From: Anaeroplasma bactoclasticum
Lineage (GTDB): Bacteria; Bacillota_I; Bacilli_A; Acholeplasmatales; Anaeroplasmataceae
DNA length: 35,604 nt
NCBI RefSeq assembly: GCF_003550015.1
Contig: NZ_QXEV01000017.1
Coordinates: 1 to 35,604, forward strand
Reading direction: 5' to 3'
Each line of letters starts with the position of its first letter. Position 1 is the first letter of the stretch. The translations under genes and the position numbers were made by a program. Positions 13,994-21,496 of this stretch are shown here, one piece after another. The notes under the pieces are model-generated. The model was not told where the DNA came from and made no database searches. It saw only the letters and a program-made list of their open reading frames with translations.

Positions 13994-16252
13994 TATTTCT
14001 TCTTCCTCCTTCTTTTCTTCTATTATATTTTTACTTCTTTTTAATTTAAAGAAATTAATAGATAAAGCATTTAATACTACAGATACAGATGATATACTCA
14101 TCGCTATAGAGCCATATTCTGGCTTCATTTGGAAGCTACCTTTACTTATATGATAGAAAATTCCTGATGCTAAAATAACACAAATGAAATTATAAAAGAA
14201 TGCCCAGAATAATCCTAACTTTATAGTAAATACAGTTCTTTTAGATAGCATAATCGCATTTACTACATCTAGAATATCATTTCTAACTAATACAATATCT
14301 GAATTTTCTCTTATAGCTTCGCTTCCAGATCCTATCGCAATACCTAAATCCGATTTAGCTAGTGCTACTGCATCATTGACACCATCCCCAACCATAGATA
14401 CAAGCTTACCATCTTTTTTTAAGCTATCGATTACCTCTGCCTTTTGGCTTGGTAAGAGATTAGATATTACAGTATCAATTCCAACCATTTTGGATATAGC
14501 ATTTGCAGTTTTTTCATTATCTCCTGTAAGCATTACTACATGAATATTCATATCCTTTAATAAGGAAATAGCTTCTTTGGAGTTCTCTTTTACCTCATCT
14601 CTTACTGCAATAATACCTAAAAAATTATCATTTTCTTTTATATAGAGAACTGTTTTACCTTCATCCTCTAGATTAGAATAATCCATTGGTTCATTTATAC
14701 CTTTTATATTACCAATATAATATTCATTGTCTACTACCTTAGCCTTTAATCCCATTCCATCTAAGGCTTGATAATCTTTAACTAAATACTTTTTTAAATT
14801 CTTATTCTCTGCATATTCAATAATTGCTTTAGATAATGGATGATTCGATAATAATTCAATAGAATATATTTTAGACAATATTTCATCATTTATAGTAATG
14901 TCTGTTACTATTGGATGTCCAATAGTAATCGTACCTGTTTTATCAAAAACAACTGTATCTATTTTACCTGTTCTTTCTAGAATTTCGGCATTTTTTATAA
15001 TAAGACCATTTTCAGCACCCTTGCCTGTACCTACCATTATCGCAACAGGAGTTGCAAGACCAAGTGCACATGGACAAGCAATTACAATAACAGTAATTGC
15101 ATAATTGAATGCTACTTCAAAGGCATTTGTTGTAACATAATCTAAATTATTAAACTGAACATATAAGAAATTAGCAATAAATACCAAAATAGCTATGATA
15201 AATATAATTGGAACAAAGATTCCTGCAATTTTATCTGCAAGCTTAGATATAGGTGCTTTGGAATTTGCTGCTTCTTCAACTAAATGAATAATATGGGCAA
15301 ATGTAGTATCTTCATTTACCTTAGTAGCTTCCATTTCTATATAACCATTTTCTACTGTGGTTGAAGAATATAATATATCATTTTCTACTTTATATACAGG
15401 AATAGATTCTCCTGTAATATTTGCTTGATTAATGGATGCATTTCCTTTTTTTACAATACCATCTACAGGAATTACATCACCTTTTTTTATAATTACAATA
15501 TCTCCAACATGAATATCTTCTACCCCTACAATAACCTCTATACCATTTTTAAGTAGTCTTGCATTTTTAGGTGCAAGGCTATATAAGGATTCTAATGATT
15601 TGGAAGTTTTCTTTTTCGATAGATTCTCTAAGTATTTACCTAAGGATACAAACACTAAAATCATTCCTGCAGCTTCAAAATATAGACTCATATGAAGCAT
15701 TTTAGAATCACTTGGGTCATATGCAATAGAAAATAATGCATATATACTATAAAGAATGGAGGCTGTTGCGCCTACGGCAATTAAAGAATCCATAGTTGGA
15801 CCCTTAAATAATCTTTTATATCCTCTTATAAAATATCCTCTATTTAGATAAATAATAGGTAAGACTAAAAGGAATTGGATTAAGGCAAAGCCCATTTTAG
15901 AATAATGCATGTTAAAAATATCCCATATAGGCCAACCCCACATCATATGTCCCATAGAAAAATACATTAATATGAATAAAAATATAATAGATATAATCAG
16001 ATTTAATAAAGAATTATCCTTTTCCTTTATTTCTATCTTTTCCTTTGGTAAGGAGGCCTTATAGCCTGCTTTAGATACGGCATCTTCTATATTTTTTATA
16101 GAACATACATCTTCTTTATAAGATACATCCATTGTATTTTGTAATAAATTTACATTTACAGATTCAATACCCTCTAAGCTCTCTACTGCCTTTTTTACAT
16201 GGGCTTGGCAGGCCGCACAGGTCATTCCAGTAACATTAAATTTCTTTTTCAT
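13790..16252 (-). CDS. copA: Copper-exporting P1B-type ATPase CopA with C-terminal CopZ-like domain
   Basis: An ATP-driven Cu+ export pump in the cytoplasmic membrane, 820 aa. An HMA metal-binding domain with GMTCAAC lies at residues 8-15. The transport motif CPC is at 393-395, the phosphorylated Asp in DKTGT is D437, HP is near 471, and GDGVNDA is near 622. The Cu-specific YN and MSISS residues are in the last helices. The C-terminus carries a second HMA domain (CKHC, C766/C769) after a Glu/Lys-rich linker. That tail is a full CopZ-like chaperone and has its own possible start at 13993. The gene overlaps csoR by one base and is controlled by the CsoR box. Confidence 0.97.
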   Translation of the reverse strand: MKKKFNVTGMTCAACQAHVKKAVESLEGIESVNVNLLQNTMDVSYKEDVCSIKNIEDAVSKAGYKASLPKEKIEIKEKDNSLLNLIISIIFLFILMYFSMGHMMWGWPIWDIFNMHYSKMGFALIQFLLVLPIIYLNRGYFIRGYKRLFKGPTMDSLIAVGATASILYSIYALFSIAYDPSDSKMLHMSLYFEAAGMILVFVSLGKYLENLSKKKTSKSLESLYSLAPKNARLLKNGIEVIVGVEDIHVGDIVIIKKGDVIPVDGIVKKGNASINQANITGESIPVYKVENDILYSSTTVENGYIEMEATKVNEDTTFAHIIHLVEEAANSKAPISKLADKIAGIFVPIIFIIAILVFIANFLYVQFNNLDYVTTNAFEVAFNYAITVIVIACPCALGLATPVAIMVGTGKGAENGLIIKNAEILERTGKIDTVVFDKTGTITIGHPIVTDITINDEILSKIYSIELLSNHPLSKAIIEYAENKNLKKYLVKDYQALDGMGLKAKVVDNEYYIGNIKGINEPMDYSNLEDEGKTVLYIKENDNFLGIIAVRDEVKENSKEAISLLKDMNIHVVMLTGDNEKTANAISKMVGIDTVISNLLPSQKAEVIDSLKKDGKLVSMVGDGVNDAVALAKSDLGIAIGSGSEAIRENSDIVLVRNDILDVVNAIMLSKRTVFTIKLGLFWAFFYNFICVILASGIFYHISKGSFQMKPEYGSIAMSISSVSVVLNALSINFFKLKRSKNIIEEKKEEEEIMNKVVIPVEGMMCKHCKAHVEEACKNVLGVEDAVASLEDKNVTVTLNKDVSIDTLKNAINEAGYEAK

Positions 16253-16545
16253 TATTGGAATCTCCTTACTAAATCTATAATCTCATCTATAATGGCATAG
16301 TCTTTATTTTCAATATGCTCTATTAAGCAAGTATGCATATGAGAATCTAATACAACATTCGCTAAGCTTTTTACAGATTTATCTACTGCGGATAACTGTA
16401 TTAAAACATCATTACAATACTTATCCTCTAAAATCATATTTTTAACACCATTTAATTGACCAATTATTCGGTTAATTCTAGTTGTGATTTCCTTCTTTTC
16501 TTCATCTGTTCTCACTTTCATTTTTTTATTGCATGAACATTCCAT
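16252..16545 (-). CDS. csoR: CsoR-family copper-sensing repressor
   Basis: A 97-aa helical tetrameric repressor that releases DNA on binding Cu+. The diagnostic C-H-C ligands are present: C44 (KYCNDVLIQ), H69 and C73 (SHMHTCLIE). RINRIIGQLNGVKNMI is the typical first helix. It also has a Cys-rich N-terminus (ECSCNK) that is uncommon in the family. The start follows GGAGGTGAAG. It overlaps copA (TAATG), and its promoter contains a perfect CsoR-type palindrome, so it represses its own operon. Confidence 0.95.
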   Translation of the reverse strand: MECSCNKKMKVRTDEEKKEITTRINRIIGQLNGVKNMILEDKYCNDVLIQLSAVDKSVKSLANVVLDSHMHTCLIEHIENKDYAIIDEIIDLVRRFQ

Positions 16546-16566
16546 ATCTTCACCTCCAGCACAAAT

Positions 16567-16595
16567 AGTATATACCCCCTAGGGGTATATGTCAA
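16567..16595 (-). promoter_or_regulatory. csoR-copA promoter with CsoR operator
   Basis: TTGACA (16595-16590), 17 nt, TATACT (16572-16567). The spacer is filled by the palindrome ATATACCCC-CTA-GGGGTATAT (16570-16590), the G/C-tract-flanked-by-TA form of known CsoR boxes. Bound CsoR would cover both promoter elements. Confidence 0.93.
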
Positions 16596-16601
16596 GATAT
16601 T

Positions 16602-16626
16602 AAAAAAGAAAGATTATTTGCTTTCT
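16602..16626 (-). terminator. Terminator after the acyltransferase gene
   Basis: AGAAAG (16607-16612) pairs with CTTTCT (16621-16626) and a T-run follows on the minus strand. The stem overlaps the end of the gene. Confidence 0.55.
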
Positions 16627-17387
16627 TCTTTAGGCTTATGAATGTATTCATTTATAGAATATGTAGAATACTGCATAGTTCTTGTTTTTAATGCAGCATA
16701 TATATCATCCGCAAGCTTTTCTTCTCTTTCTTTATTTGGTAAATCTAAATCTGGGTAGAATGGTCCATCTAAGCATACTACCATTTTAGGTTTATTACCA
16801 AATCTTCTCCTTTGATAACAAATCGTCATCGCAATAGATGGTACCCCCATCATGATAGGATATTTCATACAAGAACTAGAAAAAGGACGAATACCTGTAT
16901 AATATGGCCAAATATGAGCCTCAGGATAAATCGTTATAGATTCTTTTTTCTCTATTCTTTTTTTCATTTCCTTTAATAAATTCTTACTTGCTTTATAGGT
17001 ATCTCCTAAGGGTAGTGCACCTAAGTCCTTAACTAAATGCTTTATACCTGTAATAGAAACTGTATCGCTTCTTACAATAATATTATTTCTTCTATATTGA
17101 AGTAGGCTTGGCATTAATGCGTCTCCTACAAAATTTGTATGATTTGCATATACATAAAATCCTGTCTTTTTAACTTCTTTTATTATCTTTTTATTTATAA
17201 ATTTATAGTGAAAGGAGATCTTCATAATAAGAAAAGCTATAGGCATAGCGATTAAGTAATACCATAAAAAACTAAATAGATTACTTGGATTATATTTATA
17301 ATCATCTCCAACTATGGTCTTTTTAACATTCTCTGTTATACCAAAGTCATCGGTATAAGATGAATAATAATATGTTTTTCTTTTCAT
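16614..17387 (-). CDS. PlsC-like 1-acylglycerol-3-phosphate acyltransferase family protein
   Basis: A 257-aa membrane-associated acyltransferase, probably transferring an acyl chain to lysophosphatidate or a related lipid. After an N-terminal hydrophobic segment (WYYLIAMPIAFLIM) comes YANHTNFVGD, the NHx-D acyltransferase box; spacing here is H-x5-D instead of the usual H-x4-D. ALPLGD and IYPEAHIWPYYTGIRPF follow, a variant of the FPEG block. I chose the ATG at 17387 with AAGGGGG just upstream; an open frame to 17495 runs into the promoter. The C-terminus is charged. The precise lipid substrate is unknown. Confidence 0.8.
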   Translation of the reverse strand: MKRKTYYYSSYTDDFGITENVKKTIVGDDYKYNPSNLFSFLWYYLIAMPIAFLIMKISFHYKFINKKIIKEVKKTGFYVYANHTNFVGDALMPSLLQYRRNNIIVRSDTVSITGIKHLVKDLGALPLGDTYKASKNLLKEMKKRIEKKESITIYPEAHIWPYYTGIRPFSSSCMKYPIMMGVPSIAMTICYQRRRFGNKPKMVVCLDGPFYPDLDLPNKEREEKLADDIYAALKTRTMQYSTYSINEYIHKPKEESK

Positions 17388-17418
17388 TATAATCCCCCTT
17401 TCATAAGTGTTGCTTGTT

Positions 17419-17448
17419 AAGTATACTATACTTATTACTAAATTACAA
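17419..17448 (-). promoter_or_regulatory. Acyltransferase promoter with palindrome
   Basis: TTGTAA (17448-17443), 17 nt, TATACT (17425-17420). AAGTATA-C-TATACTT (17419-17433) is a perfect inverted repeat over the -10 and could be a repressor site. Confidence 0.5.
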
Positions 17449-17467
17449 GATGCTATTAAAACATTAG

Positions 17468-17488
17468 AAAAGAGGTCACATGACCTCT
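17468..17488 (-). terminator. Terminator after the diguanylate cyclase gene
   Basis: GAGGTC and GACCTC pair around ACAT (within 17472-17487), and TTTTC follows on the minus strand. Confidence 0.65.
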
Positions 17489-18540
17489 TATACAATACCG
17501 AAATGAGTAATCATTCCTAAAGACTTTACAAAGACTACAAATACAGCTAAATCATCTTCTTGCCATACTCTTCTAAAGTCAGAATCATAAAACATTACAT
17601 AACCTAGCTTCTTCTCTTTTTCTGTAACACGGAATACAACAAAGGATAAAAGATTATTCTTATAACAAAATTCATAAAGGGCCGGATCTTTTTCTTTTAT
17701 TCTTTCAATATCGTCTACCCTTATGTATTCCTTTTCCTCTAAATCCTTGATAAAGTCATCGGGTAATAATGGTGGTTTACCATATTCCTCATTCTTTTCA
17801 TAAGATATTTGGATTTTATTTTTATTAAAATAAGCAACACCTGAAATGGACATATCATTTGTAATATATTCCATACCCTTATAAGCCTTATTCTTTTTTT
17901 CTGCATTCGCTAAAATCTTATAAAGCTTTATAATTCTTTCAGATATTCCTCTTTTCTTTGTTTTAGATAAATCTATTTTCGAATGAAGTAATTCTACATA
18001 TATCGTATAACAGTTTCTTCCTTCATGCTTACCAAAGTATAAGCATTTATCACAAAGTAAGAATAATTCTTCATATTTCTTTCCATCCTTAGGAAATGTA
18101 CAAATACCTGTTGTTGCAGAAACCATTAAGGATTTACCTGTAGAAAGTAATATTGGCTTTCTGACTCCAGTATTATAAATATGTCCTACAAATTCATTGA
18201 TTTCATCATAGGACTTCTCCCCTTCTCTTACAATTAAAAACTCATCTCCACCATATCTTCCCATTACAGCAGTACTTCCAAAGGAATTCATTACATTCCT
18301 TGAAAAATTAACTAATATTTCATCACCTATTTGATGTCCATAATTGTCGTTGACATTTTTAAAATTATCAACATCAAATATCCCCATAGTAAATGGAATA
18401 TTATTCTTAATTAAATACTTAATGTAGGAAATCATTGGACTTCTAGCTATCGTTTTGGTAAGTGGATCTAATATTTGTCCATTTTTCATACGAATAGCTT
18501 GAAAATACTTATGCTTTAAAATTAATTCTTCCATCAGCAT
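17488..18540 (-). CDS. GGDEF-domain diguanylate cyclase with C-terminal GAF-like domain
   Basis: Makes c-di-GMP from two GTP. The intact active-site motif is RYGGDEF (GGDEF at residues 97-101) and the metal-binding Asp is in FDVDNFK (D56). No RxxD inhibitory I-site is found at the expected position upstream of GGDEF, so allosteric product inhibition is probably absent. Residues about 190-350 look like a GAF-type sensory domain (LLSFVVFRVTEKEKKLGYVM and similar), placed unusually at the C-terminus. The start follows GGGAGGGG by 7 nt. The gene lies directly behind a c-di-GMP-I riboswitch, so its product controls its own mRNA. Confidence 0.92.
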   Translation of the reverse strand: MLMEELILKHKYFQAIRMKNGQILDPLTKTIARSPMISYIKYLIKNNIPFTMGIFDVDNFKNVNDNYGHQIGDEILVNFSRNVMNSFGSTAVMGRYGGDEFLIVREGEKSYDEINEFVGHIYNTGVRKPILLSTGKSLMVSATTGICTFPKDGKKYEELFLLCDKCLYFGKHEGRNCYTIYVELLHSKIDLSKTKKRGISERIIKLYKILANAEKKNKAYKGMEYITNDMSISGVAYFNKNKIQISYEKNEEYGKPPLLPDDFIKDLEEKEYIRVDDIERIKEKDPALYEFCYKNNLLSFVVFRVTEKEKKLGYVMFYDSDFRRVWQEDDLAVFVVFVKSLGMITHFGIV

Positions 18541-18557
18541 ATGATATCCCCTCCCTT

Positions 18558-18684
18558 AAAAAAAATAAGCTTACGAATATTCCGTAAGCTAAATTTGCAA
18601 ATATTTTATGCAACTGGCTGCCATTTTAAAGGCCCTATAGCTTTGCGTCATATCCTTTCGAATACTTTGCCCTATTCAATTCTT
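18558..18684 (-). promoter_or_regulatory. c-di-GMP-I (GEMM-I) riboswitch with terminator
   Basis: On the minus strand AGGGCAAAG (18675-18667) is followed by a UAUUC-GAAA-GGAUA hairpin, GACGCAAAGC, then AGGGCCUU and UGGCAGCCAGUUGC. These are the invariant blocks of the GEMM-I aptamer (RF01051), including the GAAA tetraloop. The hairpin AGCTTACG/CGTAAGCT (18568-18590) with a T8 run ends before the ribosome binding site, forming an expression platform. It controls the diguanylate cyclase. Whether ligand turns it on or off cannot be fixed by eye. Confidence 0.95.
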
Positions 18685-18693
18685 TACACTTCA

Positions 18694-18722
18694 AATTTAC
18701 AACATTTCGAAAGCGCTGTCAA
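18694..18722 (-). promoter_or_regulatory. Promoter of the c-di-GMP riboswitch/GGDEF gene
   Basis: TTGACA (18722-18717), 17 nt, TAAATT (18699-18694), placing the start of transcription just before the aptamer. Confidence 0.75.
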
Positions 18723-18788
18723 TGGGATAACCAAAATTATGTTGTGTTATTAAAAAGAATTCAAAGATATGTAACAAATATTAATAAT

Positions 18789-19562
18789 TTATTCCATAAC
18801 TTCTTTTGATTTATGTGTAAATAAATATACTTCTGCAAGTATCATAATAATACCTACAATAAAATACATAGAGATTAATATGACATAAGTAACTACTTGT
18901 GTTTCACTATCCATTGCATAATAGCTTGGAAGCCTTGTAATACCAACAAGACCAAAGAATATTGCAGGAATCACTAAAGAATTTTCATTTAAAACAAAAT
19001 AAGAAGTAAGTAAACCCATACCAAATCCAATAGCTATATGATATGTCATAGCTAGTGATGAAAAGCCTATATGATATATTATAGTTACTAAAACATATAA
19101 TAAAATAGATAAAGCTATTATAATAAAATCCTTATACTTTCCTAAAGGGAATAAGGTTAATGATTTTGTAAATAATACCAATGATAAAATAATCGATGCA
19201 TTTCTTAAGAATCCATTCGCTAATGCATCAAAGAATATTACATCAAATGTAGGCGCAAATTTATAATCACCAATATGACCAATAAATTCAGCAATCAAAG
19301 ATATAAATAAAACTGCTAAAAATAAAATTCCATATTTTACAACTACTCCTTCATTCATCTTTTTATAATAGCCTAATAAAAGAGAGGTTAGAGGAGCGAG
19401 TAAAAAGAATATACAAGAATTCACAAGCTGTCTTAATATAGGTGTACCCATACTTAAAAATGAACCATGTACAATCCATTCGGAAGGATACCCATTAATA
19501 CAAAAATAAACATAGAGGGTTCCTAATATAGTTCCTATAATTCCTTTAACTATACTTTTCAT
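18789..19562 (-). CDS. Hypothetical multi-pass membrane protein
   Basis: A 257-aa protein with about eight hydrophobic segments and a short charged tail (THKSKEVME). There is no recognisable transport or enzyme motif and I do not know the family. It has the size and spacing of small integral membrane proteins such as transporters or sensors. It starts with GAGGTGG just upstream and diverges from the pseudouridine synthase gene. I see no clear terminator in the gap to the riboswitch promoter. Confidence 0.7.
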   Translation of the reverse strand: MKSIVKGIIGTILGTLYVYFCINGYPSEWIVHGSFLSMGTPILRQLVNSCIFFLLAPLTSLLLGYYKKMNEGVVVKYGILFLAVLFISLIAEFIGHIGDYKFAPTFDVIFFDALANGFLRNASIILSLVLFTKSLTLFPLGKYKDFIIIALSILLYVLVTIIYHIGFSSLAMTYHIAIGFGMGLLTSYFVLNENSLVIPAIFFGLVGITRLPSYYAMDSETQVVTYVILISMYFIVGIIMILAEVYLFTHKSKEVME

Positions 19563-19635
19563 AGAATCACCACCTCGTATAAATAATTATACAATAATTT
19601 ATTCATTTTTGGTAAAATAAAATATGAGGTATACT

Positions 19636-20286
19636 ATGAGACTATATAATTTATTAAAAAATAGTCTAGATTTAACTAGACTAGAATTAACAGAATATAT
19701 GAATAAACATAAGGTCACTGTAAATAATATAGTTGTTCCACTATCTACAATAATAAACCCAAATGATATTGTATCTATAGATGGAAATAAAATAGAAATG
19801 ATTCAATTTCATTATTATTTATATTATAAACCAAAAGGTATTTTATCTACTATTTCAAATAAAGAAAATAGCTATATAAATCAAATAAATATTCCTTTTA
19901 AGGTTACTCCTGCCGGAAGATTAGATAAAGAATCTGAAGGATTAATGGTTTTATCGAATGATGGTAATTTTTTAAACAAAATTACAGGAGATAAAAATGA
20001 ACATGAAAAGGAATACATTGTAAAAGTTTCTAAAAGTATTACTATAGATTTTTTAAATGGTATGGGAAAATCCTACCTTATGGATGGAAAAATGACTAAG
20101 CCTGCAAAGGTAAAGAAAATAGATGATTATACTTTTTCTATCATTTTATTTGAAGGATTATATCATCAAATTAGAAGATTAGTTCAAATGTGTAATAATA
20201 AAGTAGTTGAATTAAAAAGAATAAGAATTTCAAATTATTATCTAAATGATATGAAACCAGGAGATATAATTGAATTTAAACCATAA
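19636..20286 (+). CDS. RsuA/RluB/RluF-family pseudouridine synthase
   Basis: A 216-aa rRNA pseudouridine synthase. An S4-like RNA-binding N-terminus (residues 1-55) is followed by the catalytic domain. The catalytic Asp is in AGRLDKESEGL, and the family's YYKPKGILST and GLYHQIRRLVQM blocks are present. I chose the ATG at 19636 because GAGGT lies 5 nt upstream; the ATG at 19624 has no ribosome binding site. It is slightly short compared with RsuA (about 230 aa). It converges on the TrkA-C gene. The target uridine is unknown. Confidence 0.9.
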   Translation: MRLYNLLKNSLDLTRLELTEYMNKHKVTVNNIVVPLSTIINPNDIVSIDGNKIEMIQFHYYLYYKPKGILSTISNKENSYINQINIPFKVTPAGRLDKESEGLMVLSNDGNFLNKITGDKNEHEKEYIVKVSKSITIDFLNGMGKSYLMDGKMTKPAKVKKIDDYTFSIILFEGLYHQIRRLVQMCNNKVVELKRIRISNYYLNDMKPGDIIEFKP

Positions 20287-20289
20287 AAA

Positions 20290-20312
20290 TGGACAAGGCT
20301 AGTCCTTGTCCA
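20290..20312. terminator. Terminator between convergent genes
   Basis: TGGACAAGG (20290-20298) pairs with CCTTGTCCA (20304-20312) around 5 nt. The minus strand continues with TTTTT, so it mainly ends the TrkA-C gene, whose stop codon lies in the loop. Confidence 0.8.
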
Positions 20313-21291
20313 CATTTTCTTCATTTTCTTTATCTGCGAATGCTTCTTTTATTTTTGTATATGTACCAAACACAACGATTATATCTCCACGCTGAAGCAT
20401 TGTTGTTGCGGTAATAGGTACAATAGTATCTTTTCTTTTGATGGTTAATAAATTAATATTATAATTAATCTTTAATCCACTTTCATATAAACCCTTATCC
20501 TTTAAGAAATCAGGTAGACGATTTAATTGAATTTCTGTCATGGCCTCATCACCATATTCTTCAATAAGCTCAATGACATTCTTCTTTGTTTCTCGTGCCT
20601 TTTTCGTGAAGCAATTTCTTATACCAGAATAAGAACCAAATACAACTAAAGAATCCTTTTTCTTAAATATAGTATCTTTAGTAACATCTAAAATCTTACC
20701 ATTTCTTTTACACATTAAGATATTAATCTTATATTTTTCTTTAATCTTACTGTCTATAACTGTAGTATCTACCATAAAATCAGGTACTCTATTTAAATAG
20801 ATTTCTGCAATGGCATCCTTACCATAATTATCTAAAAGAGTAATGATATTTTCTCTATTATTTCTTCTTAAAACGATAGATGCGATTGCTTCTATTATTC
20901 TTTCAAATAATCTTTTAACAACAGGAATTTGCATGAAAATCAAAAATAGAATAAAACCACCAAAGGATATAAATATCCAAAAATGATTGGATTCTGATAC
21001 TCCATTTCCTGCATTCATAAACACATTGATTAATAGGGATACAATTACTACTGAAAAACTATAACCTGAAATCATAGCAGCAATGGCAATTCTTCTTCTT
21101 ATTCTATCTGAAGTAATAACTTCACTTTCACCTGTAGTAAAACCACAGCTAGTTAATAAAGAAATAGCCTGAAAGCTCGCTTTTTCTTTAGTAAGACCTG
21201 TAATACGAAAAAGCACTGAAAATATTTGTATTAAGATGACATAAATGACTACGAATACCATAATCAAGATGACTGATGTCATAAAATCCAT
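20299..21291 (-). CDS. Membrane protein with two TrkA-C (RCK_C) domains
   Basis: Probably a potassium- or ion-flux-linked membrane protein. The N-terminal ~130 residues have three hydrophobic segments. Between the first two lies LLTSCGFTTGESE, reminiscent of the T-x-G-F pore loop of TrkH/KtrB-type transporters. Two tandem TrkA-C domains follow (around residues 145-225 and 235-315), each with the IAEIYLNRVPDF or MTEIQLNRLPDF start and a GD-I/S-x-V-V-F-G end. TrkA-C domains bind small ligands such as c-di-AMP in some proteins. I prefer the ATG at 21291; the one at 21303 lies in the ribosome binding site. Function in transport is inferred. Confidence 0.78.
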   Translation of the reverse strand: MDFMTSVILIMVFVVIYVILIQIFSVLFRITGLTKEKASFQAISLLTSCGFTTGESEVITSDRIRRRIAIAAMISGYSFSVVIVSLLINVFMNAGNGVSESNHFWIFISFGGFILFLIFMQIPVVKRLFERIIEAIASIVLRRNNRENIITLLDNYGKDAIAEIYLNRVPDFMVDTTVIDSKIKEKYKINILMCKRNGKILDVTKDTIFKKKDSLVVFGSYSGIRNCFTKKARETKKNVIELIEEYGDEAMTEIQLNRLPDFLKDKGLYESGLKINYNINLLTIKRKDTIVPITATTMLQRGDIIVVFGTYTKIKEAFADKENEENVDKD

Positions 21292-21343
21292 ATACACACA
21301 CATCCTTTAATACTAATATTATAAATGAAACTTATTGATTTGA

Positions 21344-21370
21344 AAAGAAAAAGCCTTCAAATGAAGACTT
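21344..21370 (-). terminator. Native terminator of the membrane XRE gene, displaced by the IS element
   Basis: AAGCCTTCA (21351-21359) pairs with TGAAGACTT (21362-21370), and on the minus strand a T-rich tract follows (21350-21344). Without the IS it would sit directly after the stop of the 23099-23833 gene. Confidence 0.75.
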
Positions 21371-21382
21371 TTTAGTTTATTT

Positions 21383-21422
21383 GGTTAATTACAAAAGTAA
21401 TTTCCGCTGATAAAGGTTGTAA
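21383..21422 (+). repeat. Left terminal inverted repeat of the IS30-family element
   Basis: A 40-bp perfect inverse match of 23051-23090. It contains TTCCGCT at 21402-21408. Confidence 0.95.
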
Positions 21423-21496
21423 CTTTAAAAAAGACTTTCATATGTAAATTCCGCTATAATAAATATTACCAGTTAGTCAGATAGACGGAGGCTATT

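Noticed and set aside
14898-15104. Plus-strand open frame inside copA
   Set aside because: Shadow of the opposite strand of copA; low-complexity translation without a start signal.
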